From contig CP051233.1 in NCBI GenBank assembly GCA_017792425.1, positions 1,398,402 through 1,462,401 of the forward strand: a stretch of DNA of 64,000 nt, given 5' to 3'. A program made the position numbers and the translations under genes. Shown here piece by piece: positions 25,064 to 32,753 of the stretch. Within the stretch, counting starts at the first letter, position 1. Every line of letters begins with the position of its first letter. The stretch comes from Thalassovita sp. (lineage in GTDB: Bacteria; Pseudomonadota; Alphaproteobacteria; Rhodobacterales; Rhodobacteraceae). The notes under the pieces were generated by a model. That model did no database searches, was not told the DNA's origin, and worked only from the letters and a program-made list of their open reading frames with translations.

Positions 25064-26437
25064 TCAGAAGGCCGACTCGATCCCCAGCGCCACGCCGGTG
25101 CGGTCCACGTCGAACAGCCCGATGGACGAATCCGTGCGGCTGGCGCTGATCGTCAGGCTGGGGGTAAAGCCCATGTATTCCGCCCCGGCGAAACGGACCT
25201 TGATATAGGCGCTGGCCTCGCGGTCCTGGCGCCCGTCGGGGGAAAACAGCACATAGCTGTCATAGTCGCGCCAGCGCAGCGCCAGACCCAGCGTCGGGGC
25301 CGATCCGAACATTTTCCACGCCGGGCGGGTCTCCAGGCCCAGCTGCGCCTCGGTGAAATCGGCGGCCTCGGCGGCGGACTGGCTGGTGGTCAGCGTGACG
25401 AACCCGGTCAACTGCCCGCCATTGCCGGTGCGCCGGGTCAGGTCCAGCCCCATCCGCAGCAGATCCGCATGCGGCGCGCGCGGGCCGCGCGTGGCCTCGG
25501 CGCCGAAGGACAGGGTCATCCGGGCCTGCGGCCCCAGCGGGCGGCTTAGCCCGGTATCCAGCCGCAACCGCTGTGAATAGGCCTGGCCGCCATAGCGCGC
25601 CCCGCCTGCCAGCAGGCCCATCTGCATCTCGCCCCAGCCGTCCTGCCGCCAGCGGTGCTGCAGCCCGATGTCCAGGTTGTCATAGGCGAAATCGCTGGCC
25701 GAAACGGCGGGGGCCGCCGCCTTGGCGCTGTCCGACAGGTGATAGCGGCGCATCCCGGCCTGCAGCACCAGGTCAGTCCGGTGGCGCGGGCTTTCGGACA
25801 GGGTATAGCGCAGGTCCAGCCCGGCGCGCGCCTCCAGCCCCGACAGGGCCAGCGCCCCGCCGCTGAGATCCGCAACGATGTACTGTTGCGAGAAGAAGTC
25901 GAACACCTGCGTTTCATCCCGGATCGAGCCGTTGTTGATGTTCGATTCAGGCGAGGCCGCGAAACTCAGGTTCAGCTTCAGCGGGTTGCGCGCCCGGACA
26001 TAAGTGAAGTCACGCACCGCCTGGGCGCGGGTGGCCGGATCGGGGGCATTCTGGACGGCACGGCGCAGCCACAGTTGGGCACGGGTGCGCTGGCCCTGGC
26101 TGGACAGAACCTGCGCCAGCATCCGTGCGCTATCGTAACGCTCGCCATCGGTGTCGGACAGTGCCCAGGCCCGGCGCGCCGCCGTTTCGGCCAGGGCAAA
26201 CCGCCCCATGTCCCGCGCCGCCCGCGCCTGCGCAAGCAACGCCATCAGGTCATCGGGATCGCGCGTCAGCAGGGCCCGCGACAGCGCCAGCGCCACCTGC
26301 GGCCGCCCGCTGTCCAACGCCACCACCGCCGCCGCCCGCATCTGCGCCGCGGTCAGTTGTTCGGCGCGCACCGGGGACGACGTCCCGGCTGCCAAGGCCA
26401 ACGCAGCCCAGATCAGACAACCGCGCAGCGCGGACAC
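25064..26437 (-). CDS. Slam-like outer-membrane protein (type XI secretion candidate)
   Basis: A 457-residue protein with a Sec signal peptide (residues 1-25), a helical repeat region (about 30-150; ALALSRALLTRDPDDLMALL and similar TPR-like units) and a C-terminal beta-barrel (about 155-457) starting KLNLSFAASPESNINN and ending in Phe. This TPR-plus-barrel (DUF560) layout is that of Slam proteins, which carry lipoproteins to the cell surface. The start is GTG at 26435-26437, 4 bases after the upstream lipoprotein gene's stop, with gaaagg before it. The tight pairing with a lipoprotein supports the role. Cargo transport is inferred. Confidence 0.75.
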   Translation of the reverse strand: MSALRGCLIWAALALAAGTSSPVRAEQLTAAQMRAAAVVALDSGRPQVALALSRALLTRDPDDLMALLAQARAARDMGRFALAETAARRAWALSDTDGERYDSARMLAQVLSSQGQRTRAQLWLRRAVQNAPDPATRAQAVRDFTYVRARNPLKLNLSFAASPESNINNGSIRDETQVFDFFSQQYIVADLSGGALALSGLEARAGLDLRYTLSESPRHRTDLVLQAGMRRYHLSDSAKAAAPAVSASDFAYDNLDIGLQHRWRQDGWGEMQMGLLAGGARYGGQAYSQRLRLDTGLSRPLGPQARMTLSFGAEATRGPRAPHADLLRMGLDLTRRTGNGGQLTGFVTLTTSQSAAEAADFTEAQLGLETRPAWKMFGSAPTLGLALRWRDYDSYVLFSPDGRQDREASAYIKVRFAGAEYMGFTPSLTISASRTDSSIGLFDVDRTGVALGIESAF

Positions 26438-26441
26438 CGGA

Positions 26442-27404
26442 TTACCTTTCCAGCAGGAAGCCGCCGGTTTCCCGCATCGTAGACGAGGAGTTCGGCACGC
26501 CGCTGGTCACGACGATCACGCCGACCATTTCCTCGGCGTCGTCGCCCGACAGCACGGCATAGTAGGTGCCGCTTTCGTGGGTTTCGCTGCCGGTGCTGGT
26601 GGCGATAGAGCTGGTGACGCTGCCGGTCAGTTCGCCCTGATCGTTCATGACATCCGGCCCGACGGTAAAGACCAGGGTCGGAATTTCGGTGTAGACGGCG
26701 CTCTTGGCGGTTCCCAGCGCAGTCAGGTAGGCAGCCGTGACATCGTTGCCGTCCCCGTCGAAATAGCGCCGGTTGCTGACAAAGCCGCGCACCGCGCTGG
26801 CGCAGCCGCCGGTGCATTGGGTGCTGAACCCGTTGAAGTCGATCGCGACCTCCATGTCGCCGGTGGTGTATTCCAGCCCCGATTGCCCGTCATAGTCCCG
26901 CAGACCGACATATTGCCCCGAATACAGCGCCTGCCCGGTTGACGGCAGTACGACCGTGCCGTTGCGCTGGTAGACGAACCCGCCGAAACCATAGCCCAGG
27001 TAGGCCCCGGTGCGCACGATGGCGAATTCGGTGTCGCCGGACCCGCTGACGCCGTACAGCGCGCGGTGTTCCATCTGCGCGATCGGGTTTCCGGTCAGGC
27101 TGTCGGGGTGGCTGGTGGGCGATTCATACAGGGCGAACCCGGCGGGCAGGGCCAGATCGTTGCCGGGGATCAGCCGGGCAAAGGCGGTGCCTTCGTCCTC
27201 GTCGCCGTCAAATCCCAGACCGTCCACATAGAAGGTGTCCGTCCCGCTGTCATAGGTGATGTTTGCGGCATATCCGTTGCCTGTGCCGTCTGCTGTCTGC
27301 TCGTAAAACTGGGCCGCCGCGCCGGTCCCCGAGGATTCGGTGCCGTCCGTGCAGCCCATGCCCAATGCCGAAACGCACAGCAGGGCCAAAGCCGTCCTGT
27401 TCAT
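26442..27404 (-). CDS. lipoprotein, probable Slam cargo
   Basis: A 320-residue exported protein. The signal peptide ends LGMGC (Cys18), an imperfect lipobox because -3 is Gly rather than Leu. After a low-complexity Gly/Ser/Thr stretch the rest is rich in beta strands, and the end (GTYYAVLSGDDAEEMVGVIVV) resembles the closing strands of TbpB-type barrel domains, in which a G-x-F/Y-x-G-x-x-AEE-x-x-G pattern recurs in Slam clients. The ATG at 27402-27404 follows aaagga. It precedes the Slam-like gene by 4 bases in one transcript. The ligand is unknown; no TonB receptor is adjacent. Confidence 0.65.
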   Translation of the reverse strand: MNRTALALLCVSALGMGCTDGTESSGTGAAAQFYEQTADGTGNGYAANITYDSGTDTFYVDGLGFDGDEDEGTAFARLIPGNDLALPAGFALYESPTSHPDSLTGNPIAQMEHRALYGVSGSGDTEFAIVRTGAYLGYGFGGFVYQRNGTVVLPSTGQALYSGQYVGLRDYDGQSGLEYTTGDMEVAIDFNGFSTQCTGGCASAVRGFVSNRRYFDGDGNDVTAAYLTALGTAKSAVYTEIPTLVFTVGPDVMNDQGELTGSVTSSIATSTGSETHESGTYYAVLSGDDAEEMVGVIVVTSGVPNSSSTMRETGGFLLER

Positions 27405-27523
27405 CTGCCTGTATCCTTTTGAAACCTGCTCTTTTTTTCGCAGGGTCCGGGAAGTGGCGCGAAAAGTCAATGAAAGAAGGGGGATGGGCCGGAAAATCCC
27501 CGAAGCTGTTGCAACGGAAAACC

Positions 27524-27570
27524 TGTCCGCATATAGCAGTTTTTCCGACGGCGGACCCCAGATATAGTGT
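27524..27570 (+). promoter_or_regulatory. candidate NrdR box pair upstream of thyX
   Basis: The 16-mer at 27555-27570 (ACCCCAGATATAGTGT) fits the NrdR consensus ACACWATATATWGTGT at 13 of 16 positions. A weaker copy sharing the ATATAG core lies at 27524-27539, exactly 31 bases upstream, the three-turn spacing known for NrdR box pairs. The strong box is 34 bases before the thyX ATG and would overlap the promoter. Confidence 0.5.
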
Positions 27571-27604
27571 TCCCCGACTCACATGTGATAAGAAGGACAG
27601 CCCC

Positions 27605-28510
27605 ATGCCCGTGACGCCCGAACAGCAGGCCGAAGTCGACGCCCTGCGCGCCAGCCCCCGCCAGACCCTGCGCGCCGTGTCCGAGGGCATGGAAAAGCAC
27701 CTCTACACCATCAACCCGGTGCTGGATCACGGCTTTGTCCGGGTGGTCGATTACATGGGCGACGACGCCGCGATCTGCCAGGCGGCCCGCGTGTCCTATG
27801 GCAAGGGCACCAAGTCCGTGCAGAATGACGAGGGGCTGATCCGCTACCTGATGCGCCACTGGCATTCCACCCCGTTCGAAATGTGCGAGGTCAAGCTGCA
27901 CGTCAAGCTGCCGGTGTTCGTGGCCCGCCAGTGGATCCGCCACCGCACCGCCAACGTCAACGAATACAGCGCCCGTTATTCGATCCTGGACCGTGAATTC
28001 TACATCCCCGCGCCGGAGCAACTGGCCGCGCAATCCGTCGTCAACAACCAGGGCCGCGGCGAGGCGCTGACCGGGGAAGAGGCCGCCCGCGTGCTGGAAA
28101 TCCTGAAATCCGACAGCACCCGCGCCTATGACCACTATGAATCCATGATCAGCGAGGACGGCCAGCAGGGTCTGGCCCGTGAACTGGCCCGGATGAACCT
28201 GCCCGCCAACATCTATACCCAGTGGTACTGGAAGGTGGACCTGCACAACCTCTTCCACTTCCTGCGCCTGCGCGCCGACGCCCACGCCCAGTACGAAATC
28301 CGGGTCTACGCCGAGGAGATCTGCAAACTGGTCGCCGACTGGGTGCCCTTCGCCTACAAGGCGTTCGAGGATTATCGCATGGGTGGCGAAACCCTGAGTG
28401 CCGCAGCCCTTGATTGCGTCCGCCGAATGCTGAAAGGTGAAGCTGTCACGCAGGAGTCGTCAGGCATGTCGGCGCGAGAGTGGCGGGAGTTGCAAGAGGT
28501 TCTGGGGTGA
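27605..28510 (+). CDS. thyX: FAD-dependent thymidylate synthase
   Basis: ThyX makes dTMP from dUMP using methylene-tetrahydrofolate and a flavin. The 301-residue protein carries the ThyX signature as RHRTANVNEYSARY (residues 112-125); the usual Ser in RHRxxS is Asn117 here, a variant I believe is common in alphaproteobacteria. Further marks are PNIYTQWYWK-like region (NIYTQWYWKVDLHNLFHFLR, split) and RADAHAQYEIR for substrate binding. ATG at 27605 follows agaagga. It is divergent from the Slam-lipoprotein operon and just upstream of an IS-disrupted gene. Candidate NrdR boxes fit a dNTP-linked gene. Confidence 0.93.
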   Translation: MPVTPEQQAEVDALRASPRQTLRAVSEGMEKHLYTINPVLDHGFVRVVDYMGDDAAICQAARVSYGKGTKSVQNDEGLIRYLMRHWHSTPFEMCEVKLHVKLPVFVARQWIRHRTANVNEYSARYSILDREFYIPAPEQLAAQSVVNNQGRGEALTGEEAARVLEILKSDSTRAYDHYESMISEDGQQGLARELARMNLPANIYTQWYWKVDLHNLFHFLRLRADAHAQYEIRVYAEEICKLVADWVPFAYKAFEDYRMGGETLSAAALDCVRRMLKGEAVTQESSGMSAREWRELQEVLG

Positions 28511-29051
28511 GTGGATGAGTGAAGTTGATAAGTATCAAAGCAGAGAAATCCTCAGCGAAACCATCGAGGCCCTCGAAAGAGTTCAGGAGTTTAATGTTAA
28601 GTCCCTAGTCCGAAAAGAAGATCTGGGGTCAAATAGTTTTCATGACGCGGTTGAGCCTGCTAGTAAACTCAAAGCGATACTAATACTGCTTCCAGTCTCT
28701 GCTTTGGAACTTTTTCCGAATTCAGAGCTAAATCAAATTAAAATGGCCACCAATGCGGTTTACAACGCATTTGAGAAAATTTTGGCGTTCTCGGTTGACG
28801 AAGGCGATGTTGCCAATCGGCGTGCTACTCTGATTGATGCCTTATGGAATTTATTGCAACCAACTTTCTCAAAATTGCAGCCATTTGTTTCATATGCAGT
28901 TGCGCGAACTGTTGATTTTGGAACTTTGGAGCAAGACGCTCGAGGTTCGGTACAGAGCATTCAAGACCAAACCAGCCGGTTGATGAGAGAGTTGGAGGAG
29001 CAGAAGGAAGCTGCTCAAAAGATTCTCGACGACGTTAGGAAAACTGCTGCC

Positions 29052-29055
29052 GAGC
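29052..29055 (+). repeat. target-site duplication, left copy (gagc)
   Basis: The 4-bp sequence gagc directly abuts the left IS end and recurs at 30292-30295 beyond the right end. Four bases is the duplication typical of the IS407 group of the IS3 family. Confidence 0.85.
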
Positions 29056-29136
29056 TGATCTGATCCCCGGAAACTGGACCGTTTGAAGCTGGAGTTTTCC
29101 GCTACGCTTCCTTGGCTGGAAGAGGAGTGGAATCGC

Positions 29137-29403
29137 ATGAAGGCGAGCAAATTTTCGGACGCGCAGAAGGCGTTCATTTTGAAGCAAGGCGAGGAAGGCA
29201 CGCCGGTCGCGGAGATCTGTCGGAAGGCGGGGATCAGCCAGGCGACTTATTTCAGTTGGAAGAAGAAATACGCGGGCCTTCTGCCTGACGAGATGCGACG
29301 ACTGAAGCAGCTCGAGGACGAGAATGCCAGGTTGAAGAAGATCGTCGCGGACCTGACGCTGGATCGGGAGATGCTGCAAGACGTCATCCGCCGAAAGCTC
29401 TGA
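29137..29403 (+). CDS. IS3-family transposase OrfA
   Basis: An 88-residue DNA-binding subunit with an HTH (EEGTPVAEICRKAGISQATY, about residues 16-35) and a leucine-zipper-like helix (LKQLEDENARLKKIVADL), the normal OrfA plan. ATG at 29137 follows gaggag. An in-frame start at 29083 is less likely because it lies in the IS leader. It ends at 29403 in frame +1 relative to orfB, which starts in the -1 frame, so an OrfAB fusion by frameshifting near the end of orfA is expected. Confidence 0.88.
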   Translation: MKASKFSDAQKAFILKQGEEGTPVAEICRKAGISQATYFSWKKKYAGLLPDEMRRLKQLEDENARLKKIVADLTLDREMLQDVIRRKL

Positions 29404-29435
29404 AGCCTGATCGCAAGCGCGAACTGGTTCGCGGG

Positions 29436-30239
29436 ATGTGTAGCGATTGGGCGGTTTCGATCCGAAAAGCCTGTGGGGCTATGGGGTTCGACCGTTCGAC
29501 GTTCCACTACAAATCTCGCCGCGCCGATCAGGCTGCCGTCGCCAAGCGGACCAGGGAGATCAGTGAAACGCGCGTGCGGTATGGCTACCGGCGCGTTCAC
29601 GTCCTGCTCGAACGTGAGGGCTGGAACATCAACATCAAGAAAGTCTATCGGATTTACAGGGAGTTGGGATTGCAACTCAGGAACAAGACGCCGAAGCGCC
29701 GCGTGAAGGCCAAGCTGCGTGACGACCGCGCCGAGGCGGTCGGCCCGAACGACGTCTGGGCAATGGACTTTGTTCACGATCAGCTCGCGACCGGCAAGAA
29801 GCTGAGGGTTCTGACAGTCATCGACACCTTCTCACGCTACGTGCCAGTGCTCGATGTCCGGTTCAGCTACCGCGGCGAGGATGTGGTCGCAACGCTGGAC
29901 CGGGTGTGCCGACTAACAGGCTATCCGAAGACTATCCGAGTCGATCAGGGCGCCGAGTTCGTGTCTCGCGACATGGACCTCTGGGCCTATCAACGTGGCG
30001 TGACCCTCGACTTCTCGCGCCCCGGCAAGCCGACCGACAATGCATTCATCGAAGCGTTCAACGGCCGGTTCCGGACCGAGTGCTTGAACCAGTATTGGTT
30101 CCTCACCCTTGCGGATGCGGCCGAAAAGTTGGAGGCTTGGCGTAGATACTACAATGAGGAACGGCCACATGGCGCGATCGGGAACAAGGCCCCGATCACG
30201 CTGACGAAATCGGGGGGCGTCACCAGCCCGTCACCCTGA
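29436..30239 (+). CDS. IS3-family transposase OrfB (rve integrase core)
   Basis: A 267-residue catalytic subunit with an HTH_21-like N-terminus and the DDE integrase core: D in WAMDFVHDQL, D in RVDQGAEFVS and E in NAFIEAFNGRFRTECLN. The frame is open upstream of the ATG at 29436, through LKPDRKRELVRGM, to overlap the end of orfA, so the active form is probably a frameshifted OrfAB fusion. No lesions are visible. Confidence 0.9.
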   Translation: MCSDWAVSIRKACGAMGFDRSTFHYKSRRADQAAVAKRTREISETRVRYGYRRVHVLLEREGWNINIKKVYRIYRELGLQLRNKTPKRRVKAKLRDDRAEAVGPNDVWAMDFVHDQLATGKKLRVLTVIDTFSRYVPVLDVRFSYRGEDVVATLDRVCRLTGYPKTIRVDQGAEFVSRDMDLWAYQRGVTLDFSRPGKPTDNAFIEAFNGRFRTECLNQYWFLTLADAAEKLEAWRRYYNEERPHGAIGNKAPITLTKSGGVTSPSP

Positions 30240-30291
30240 GCAAAGCCGGGAAACTCTGCCTACGGGCGGTAGAAGTCTGGGGAGCGGATCA

Positions 30292-30295
30292 GAGC
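30292..30295 (+). repeat. target-site duplication, right copy (gagc)
   Basis: Direct repeat of 29052-29055, immediately after the right IS end. The interrupted reading frame resumes with the codon that spans 30295-30297. Confidence 0.85.
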
Positions 30296-30935
30296 AAGGT
30301 GTCTCTCAGGAGGCATTTCATTTCCATCAGCAGGCAGAAGTGCATCAGAAAGAAGCGGAGGTATGGCGCAAGCGCACTGGGAATTGGGCCATTGTACTGG
30401 GACTATTTGCGGCCGCTACACTCTTTTTACATAAGTGTCCATGGATCAAACCTGAGAATAATTTGGAAGCAGCGCAGCTAATTGTTAGTAAAGTCCTGCT
30501 TTTTGGCGTTGTTGCTTACATGCTTTCGTTGAGTGCAAAAAACTATCTTTCACACCGCCATAACGAAGTGGTGAATAGGCACCGTCAAAATGCTTTGATG
30601 ACATACAGGAGTTTGGTCGAAGCTGGAAGCACTCAGGAGGCACGCGACATAATACTCCAGCAAGCTGCTTCTGCGATCTATCAGCAACAAGATACTGGTT
30701 ATGTGAAAACGTCTGAAAGAAGCAATAGCACGATCACTGAACTTATACCACGAACCTCCTTGCCACTTGGCAATTCTGGTTCATAGGAACTTGACCAGTT
30801 CCCCATAATCAAGTCGGGCGCGGCCCTTTGTTCTGCCTGATCTTCGGCGACGAAAATTTTCAGCGAATGCTTGCGCCAAATCAATTCACGCCTAGCTGAG
30901 ACTCGTATAGCCTGAAGAAAACCAAGGAGGCTCAG

Positions 30936-31247
30936 ATGCAAATCCAGATCAACACCGATCACCACATCCACGGCGACGAACGCCTGGCAGATGTCTGCGA
31001 ACAGATCGTCCGCGATGCCCTTGCCCCGGTGGCCAAGCGTCTGACCCGTGTCGAGGTGCATCTGAAGGACGAACGCGGCCCCAAGGGCGGCGAGGATATC
31101 CGCGCCACGGTCGAGGCGCGCCCGCAGGGGCTGCGCCCCTATGCCGCCCATCATGACGCCGCCGACATCACCGTGGCCGTGCGCAACGCGGCCAAGAAGC
31201 TGAAACAGCGGTTGGAGGCCGAATTCGGCAAGCTGGCCGATCACTGA
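30936..31247 (+). CDS. hpf: ribosome hibernation factor-like protein (HPF/RaiA family)
   Basis: A 103-residue protein matching the S30AE/HPF beta-alpha-beta fold: MQIQINTDHHIHGDERLADV at the start, LTRVEVHLKDERGPKGGEDI as the second strand region, and TVAVRNAAKKLKQRLEAEFG as the last helix. HPF proteins bind the decoding region of idle ribosomes. It lacks the long C-terminal dimerisation domain, so it is of the short type and could act with a separate factor. ATG at 30936 follows aaggagg. It is monocistronic and follows the disrupted gene. Confidence 0.75.
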   Translation: MQIQINTDHHIHGDERLADVCEQIVRDALAPVAKRLTRVEVHLKDERGPKGGEDIRATVEARPQGLRPYAAHHDAADITVAVRNAAKKLKQRLEAEFGKLADH

Positions 31248-31322
31248 CCCGGCACAGAAAGCGCTTTGCGGCGGGGACGGGGTGTTCTACCCTGTCCCCG
31301 TCTGCATTTCACGAGGTGTCCG

Positions 31323-31616
31323 ATGACAAAATCCAGATTGATTTCAGCGGCTTGCCTGTTGGCGCTGGGGGCTGCCCCGGCGCTGGCCGAGGGGGTCCGC
31401 GTCTATGCTTATTCCGGTGTTGCCAACTATTGTCCCAACGGTCAGCAGCCCATCACCGTCAACGGCGTGATCTGTTGCGGCACTCCGAACCAGCCCCTCA
31501 CCTATCAGCAGGCCAAGGGCGATTGGGTCGCCATGCGCGCCAGCGTCCCTGGCGCGCAGCCCAAGGGCCAGTCGATGGTCTGCCCCGAGGGTGAAAAAGG
31601 CTGCCGCTACGAATGA
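31323..31616 (+). CDS. small exported cysteine-containing protein
   Basis: A 97-residue protein with a clear Sec signal peptide (residues 1-22, ending in ALGAAPALA). The mature 75 residues contain five Cys (NYCPNGQ, VICCGTPN, MVCPEGEKGCRYE) with Pro/Gly-rich spacing, suggesting disulfides or metal binding in the periplasm. I do not recognise the family. ATG at 31323 is preceded by cgaggtgtc. No functional partner is evident. Confidence 0.65.
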   Translation: MTKSRLISAACLLALGAAPALAEGVRVYAYSGVANYCPNGQQPITVNGVICCGTPNQPLTYQQAKGDWVAMRASVPGAQPKGQSMVCPEGEKGCRYE

Positions 31617-31679
31617 TGATCCCGGGCGGCGGCCGACATTTCGGGCGCTGCCTGTCCGTGCTGCAATGCCGCCAGCGGG

Positions 31680-31886
31680 TCAGATCGCCTTCAGATCGCC
31701 CGCCATCTGGCGGCCATCGCGGCCGTCGATCAGTTCATAGCTGATTTTCTGATTGTCGGTCAGGGTTTTCATCCCGGACCGTTCCACCGCCGAGATATGC
31801 ACGAACACATCCTTGCCGCCTTCGTCGGGTGCAATGAACCCGAAACCTTTCGTCGAATTGAACCATTTCACGGTGCCGTTGGGCAT
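31680..31886 (-). CDS. cspA: cold-shock domain protein
   Basis: A 68-residue single cold-shock domain protein with RNP1 KGFGFIAP and RNP2 DVFVHIS, which binds single-stranded nucleic acid and melts RNA structure. NGTVKWFNSTKGFGFI gives the canonical start. ATG at 31884-31886 follows aaggag. Several such genes are usual in Rhodobacteraceae, so the exact paralogue cannot be assigned. Confidence 0.9.
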   Translation of the reverse strand: MPNGTVKWFNSTKGFGFIAPDEGGKDVFVHISAVERSGMKTLTDNQKISYELIDGRDGRQMAGDLKAI

Positions 31887-32027
31887 GTCCGTGTCTCCTT
31901 CCTGTAGTGCTGCGGCCAAATGGGGACGCGCCCCCATGATTGGGCAGCCATTGTAAAAATCAAGCAAAACGATGATGCGCAGACCGGGTTTGCCTGATAT
32001 TCAGGCAGCCGGTCACAGGAGAGGCGG

Positions 32028-32345
32028 ATGAAACTGTACGGTCTGAAAAACTGCGACACCTGCCGCAAGGCTTTGAAATCGCTGCAAGGTTCGGTTCTGC
32101 AGGATATTCGGGACACGCCGATGGATTCAGAGTTGCTGATCGCGGCGCAGGCAAAGTTCGGGGAAAAATTGCTCAATACCCGATCCACCACCTGGCGCGC
32201 ATTACCCGAGTCAGAGCGCCGTCGCCCGCCGCTGGATCTGCTGCGCGATCACCCGGCGCTGATGAAACGCCCGCTGATCCAGACCGCTGACGGGGAATTG
32301 TTGCTGGGTTGGACCCGTGACGTGCAGGACGCTCTTGGCATCTAG
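32028..32345 (+). CDS. ArsC/Spx-family reductase-like protein
   Basis: A 105-residue thioredoxin-fold protein of the ArsC/Spx/YffB group. It keeps C9 and C12 (NCDTCRK), and the KRPLIQTADGELLLGW segment is the cis-Pro region of the fold. YffB-type proteins act as glutathione-dependent thiol reductases rather than arsenate reductases, and no ars genes are nearby, so I do not name it arsC. It is followed 40 bases on by a small membrane protein gene. Confidence 0.72.
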   Translation: MKLYGLKNCDTCRKALKSLQGSVLQDIRDTPMDSELLIAAQAKFGEKLLNTRSTTWRALPESERRRPPLDLLRDHPALMKRPLIQTADGELLLGWTRDVQDALGI

Positions 32346-32384
32346 GCCACCCATGCTTACCTGTTCGGAAACGGAGGAACCCTG

Positions 32385-32753
32385 ATGCGCAACGCAGCCC
32401 TTGTTCTGGGAATTATCGGTGGGATCATCGGCATGGTCGTCGGCTTTGTCAGCTACGGCTATACCGAGGTGATCGACCGGTATGGCGAAATCGAGGGGCT
32501 GGCCGAGCAGGTCCGCAACGTCGATCTGATCCGCGGGGCGAGTTTCCTGATGCCGCTGCTGGCGATTGCCGGCGGGGCAATGGCCAAGGTGCGCGCGCTG
32601 TGGGGTGGGGCGTTGTTGCTGATCTCGGCGGCGGGGATGACCTTTGCCTTCGGGTTCAACGTGTTCACCATGTTCCCGATCGGGTTCTGCGGGCTGGCCG
32701 GGCTGCTGGCTATTGCGGCCGGGAAGCCGGACGAGCCAAAGGCCCATTTCTAA
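32385..32753 (+). CDS. small inner-membrane protein
   Basis: A 122-residue protein with three to four predicted helices (AALVLGIIGGIIGMVVGFVS, FLMPLLAIAGGAMA, LWGGALLLISAAGMTFAFG, IGFCGLAGLLAIAAG). The layout resembles DUF4064-like membrane proteins; the function is unknown. ATG at 32385 follows ggagg. Its 3' end overlaps the convergent DoxX gene by 44 bases, an unusually long tail-to-tail overlap. Confidence 0.65.
   Translation: MRNAALVLGIIGGIIGMVVGFVSYGYTEVIDRYGEIEGLAEQVRNVDLIRGASFLMPLLAIAGGAMAKVRALWGGALLLISAAGMTFAFGFNVFTMFPIGFCGLAGLLAIAAGKPDEPKAHF

Larger units (their letters stand above)
29056..30291 (+). mobile_element. IS3-family insertion sequence, IS407 group
   Basis: A 1,236-bp element. 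Its left end reads TGATCTGATCCCCGGA and the inverted right end TGATCCGCTCCCCAGA, matching at 13 of 16 positions. It carries overlapping-type orfA and orfB, is flanked by the duplication gagc, and has intact reading frames, so it looks recent and possibly active. The end sequence and 4-bp duplication point to the IS407 group. It disrupts a host accessory gene in the same orientation. Confidence 0.92.
28515..30786 (+). pseudogene. membrane/coiled-coil accessory gene split by an IS3-family insertion
   Basis: An AT-rich gene starts 5 bases after thyX with ATG at 28515 and runs 180 codons before the insertion. Removing the IS and one copy of the 4-bp duplication joins codon gag (29052) to caa (30295) in the same frame, giving an intact protein of 343 residues. 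Its N-terminal half is helical (coiled coil in LMRELEEQKEAAQKILDDV). The C-terminal half has two membrane helices (WAIVLGLFAAATLFLH and VSKVLLFGVVAYMLSLSA) and a charged helical tail (HRHNEVVNRHRQNALMTY). I do not recognise a characterised family. As it stands the product is truncated at 29063 inside the IS, so the gene is probably inactive. Confidence 0.85.

Noticed and set aside
30787..30935. Possible FNR site (ttgac...atcaa) ahead of hpf
   Set aside because: The half-sites are 12 bases apart rather than 4.
32028..32345. Arsenate reductase annotation for the ArsC-fold gene
   Set aside because: No ars genes nearby, and the CxxC-containing Spx/YffB-type pattern fits thiol reductases better.
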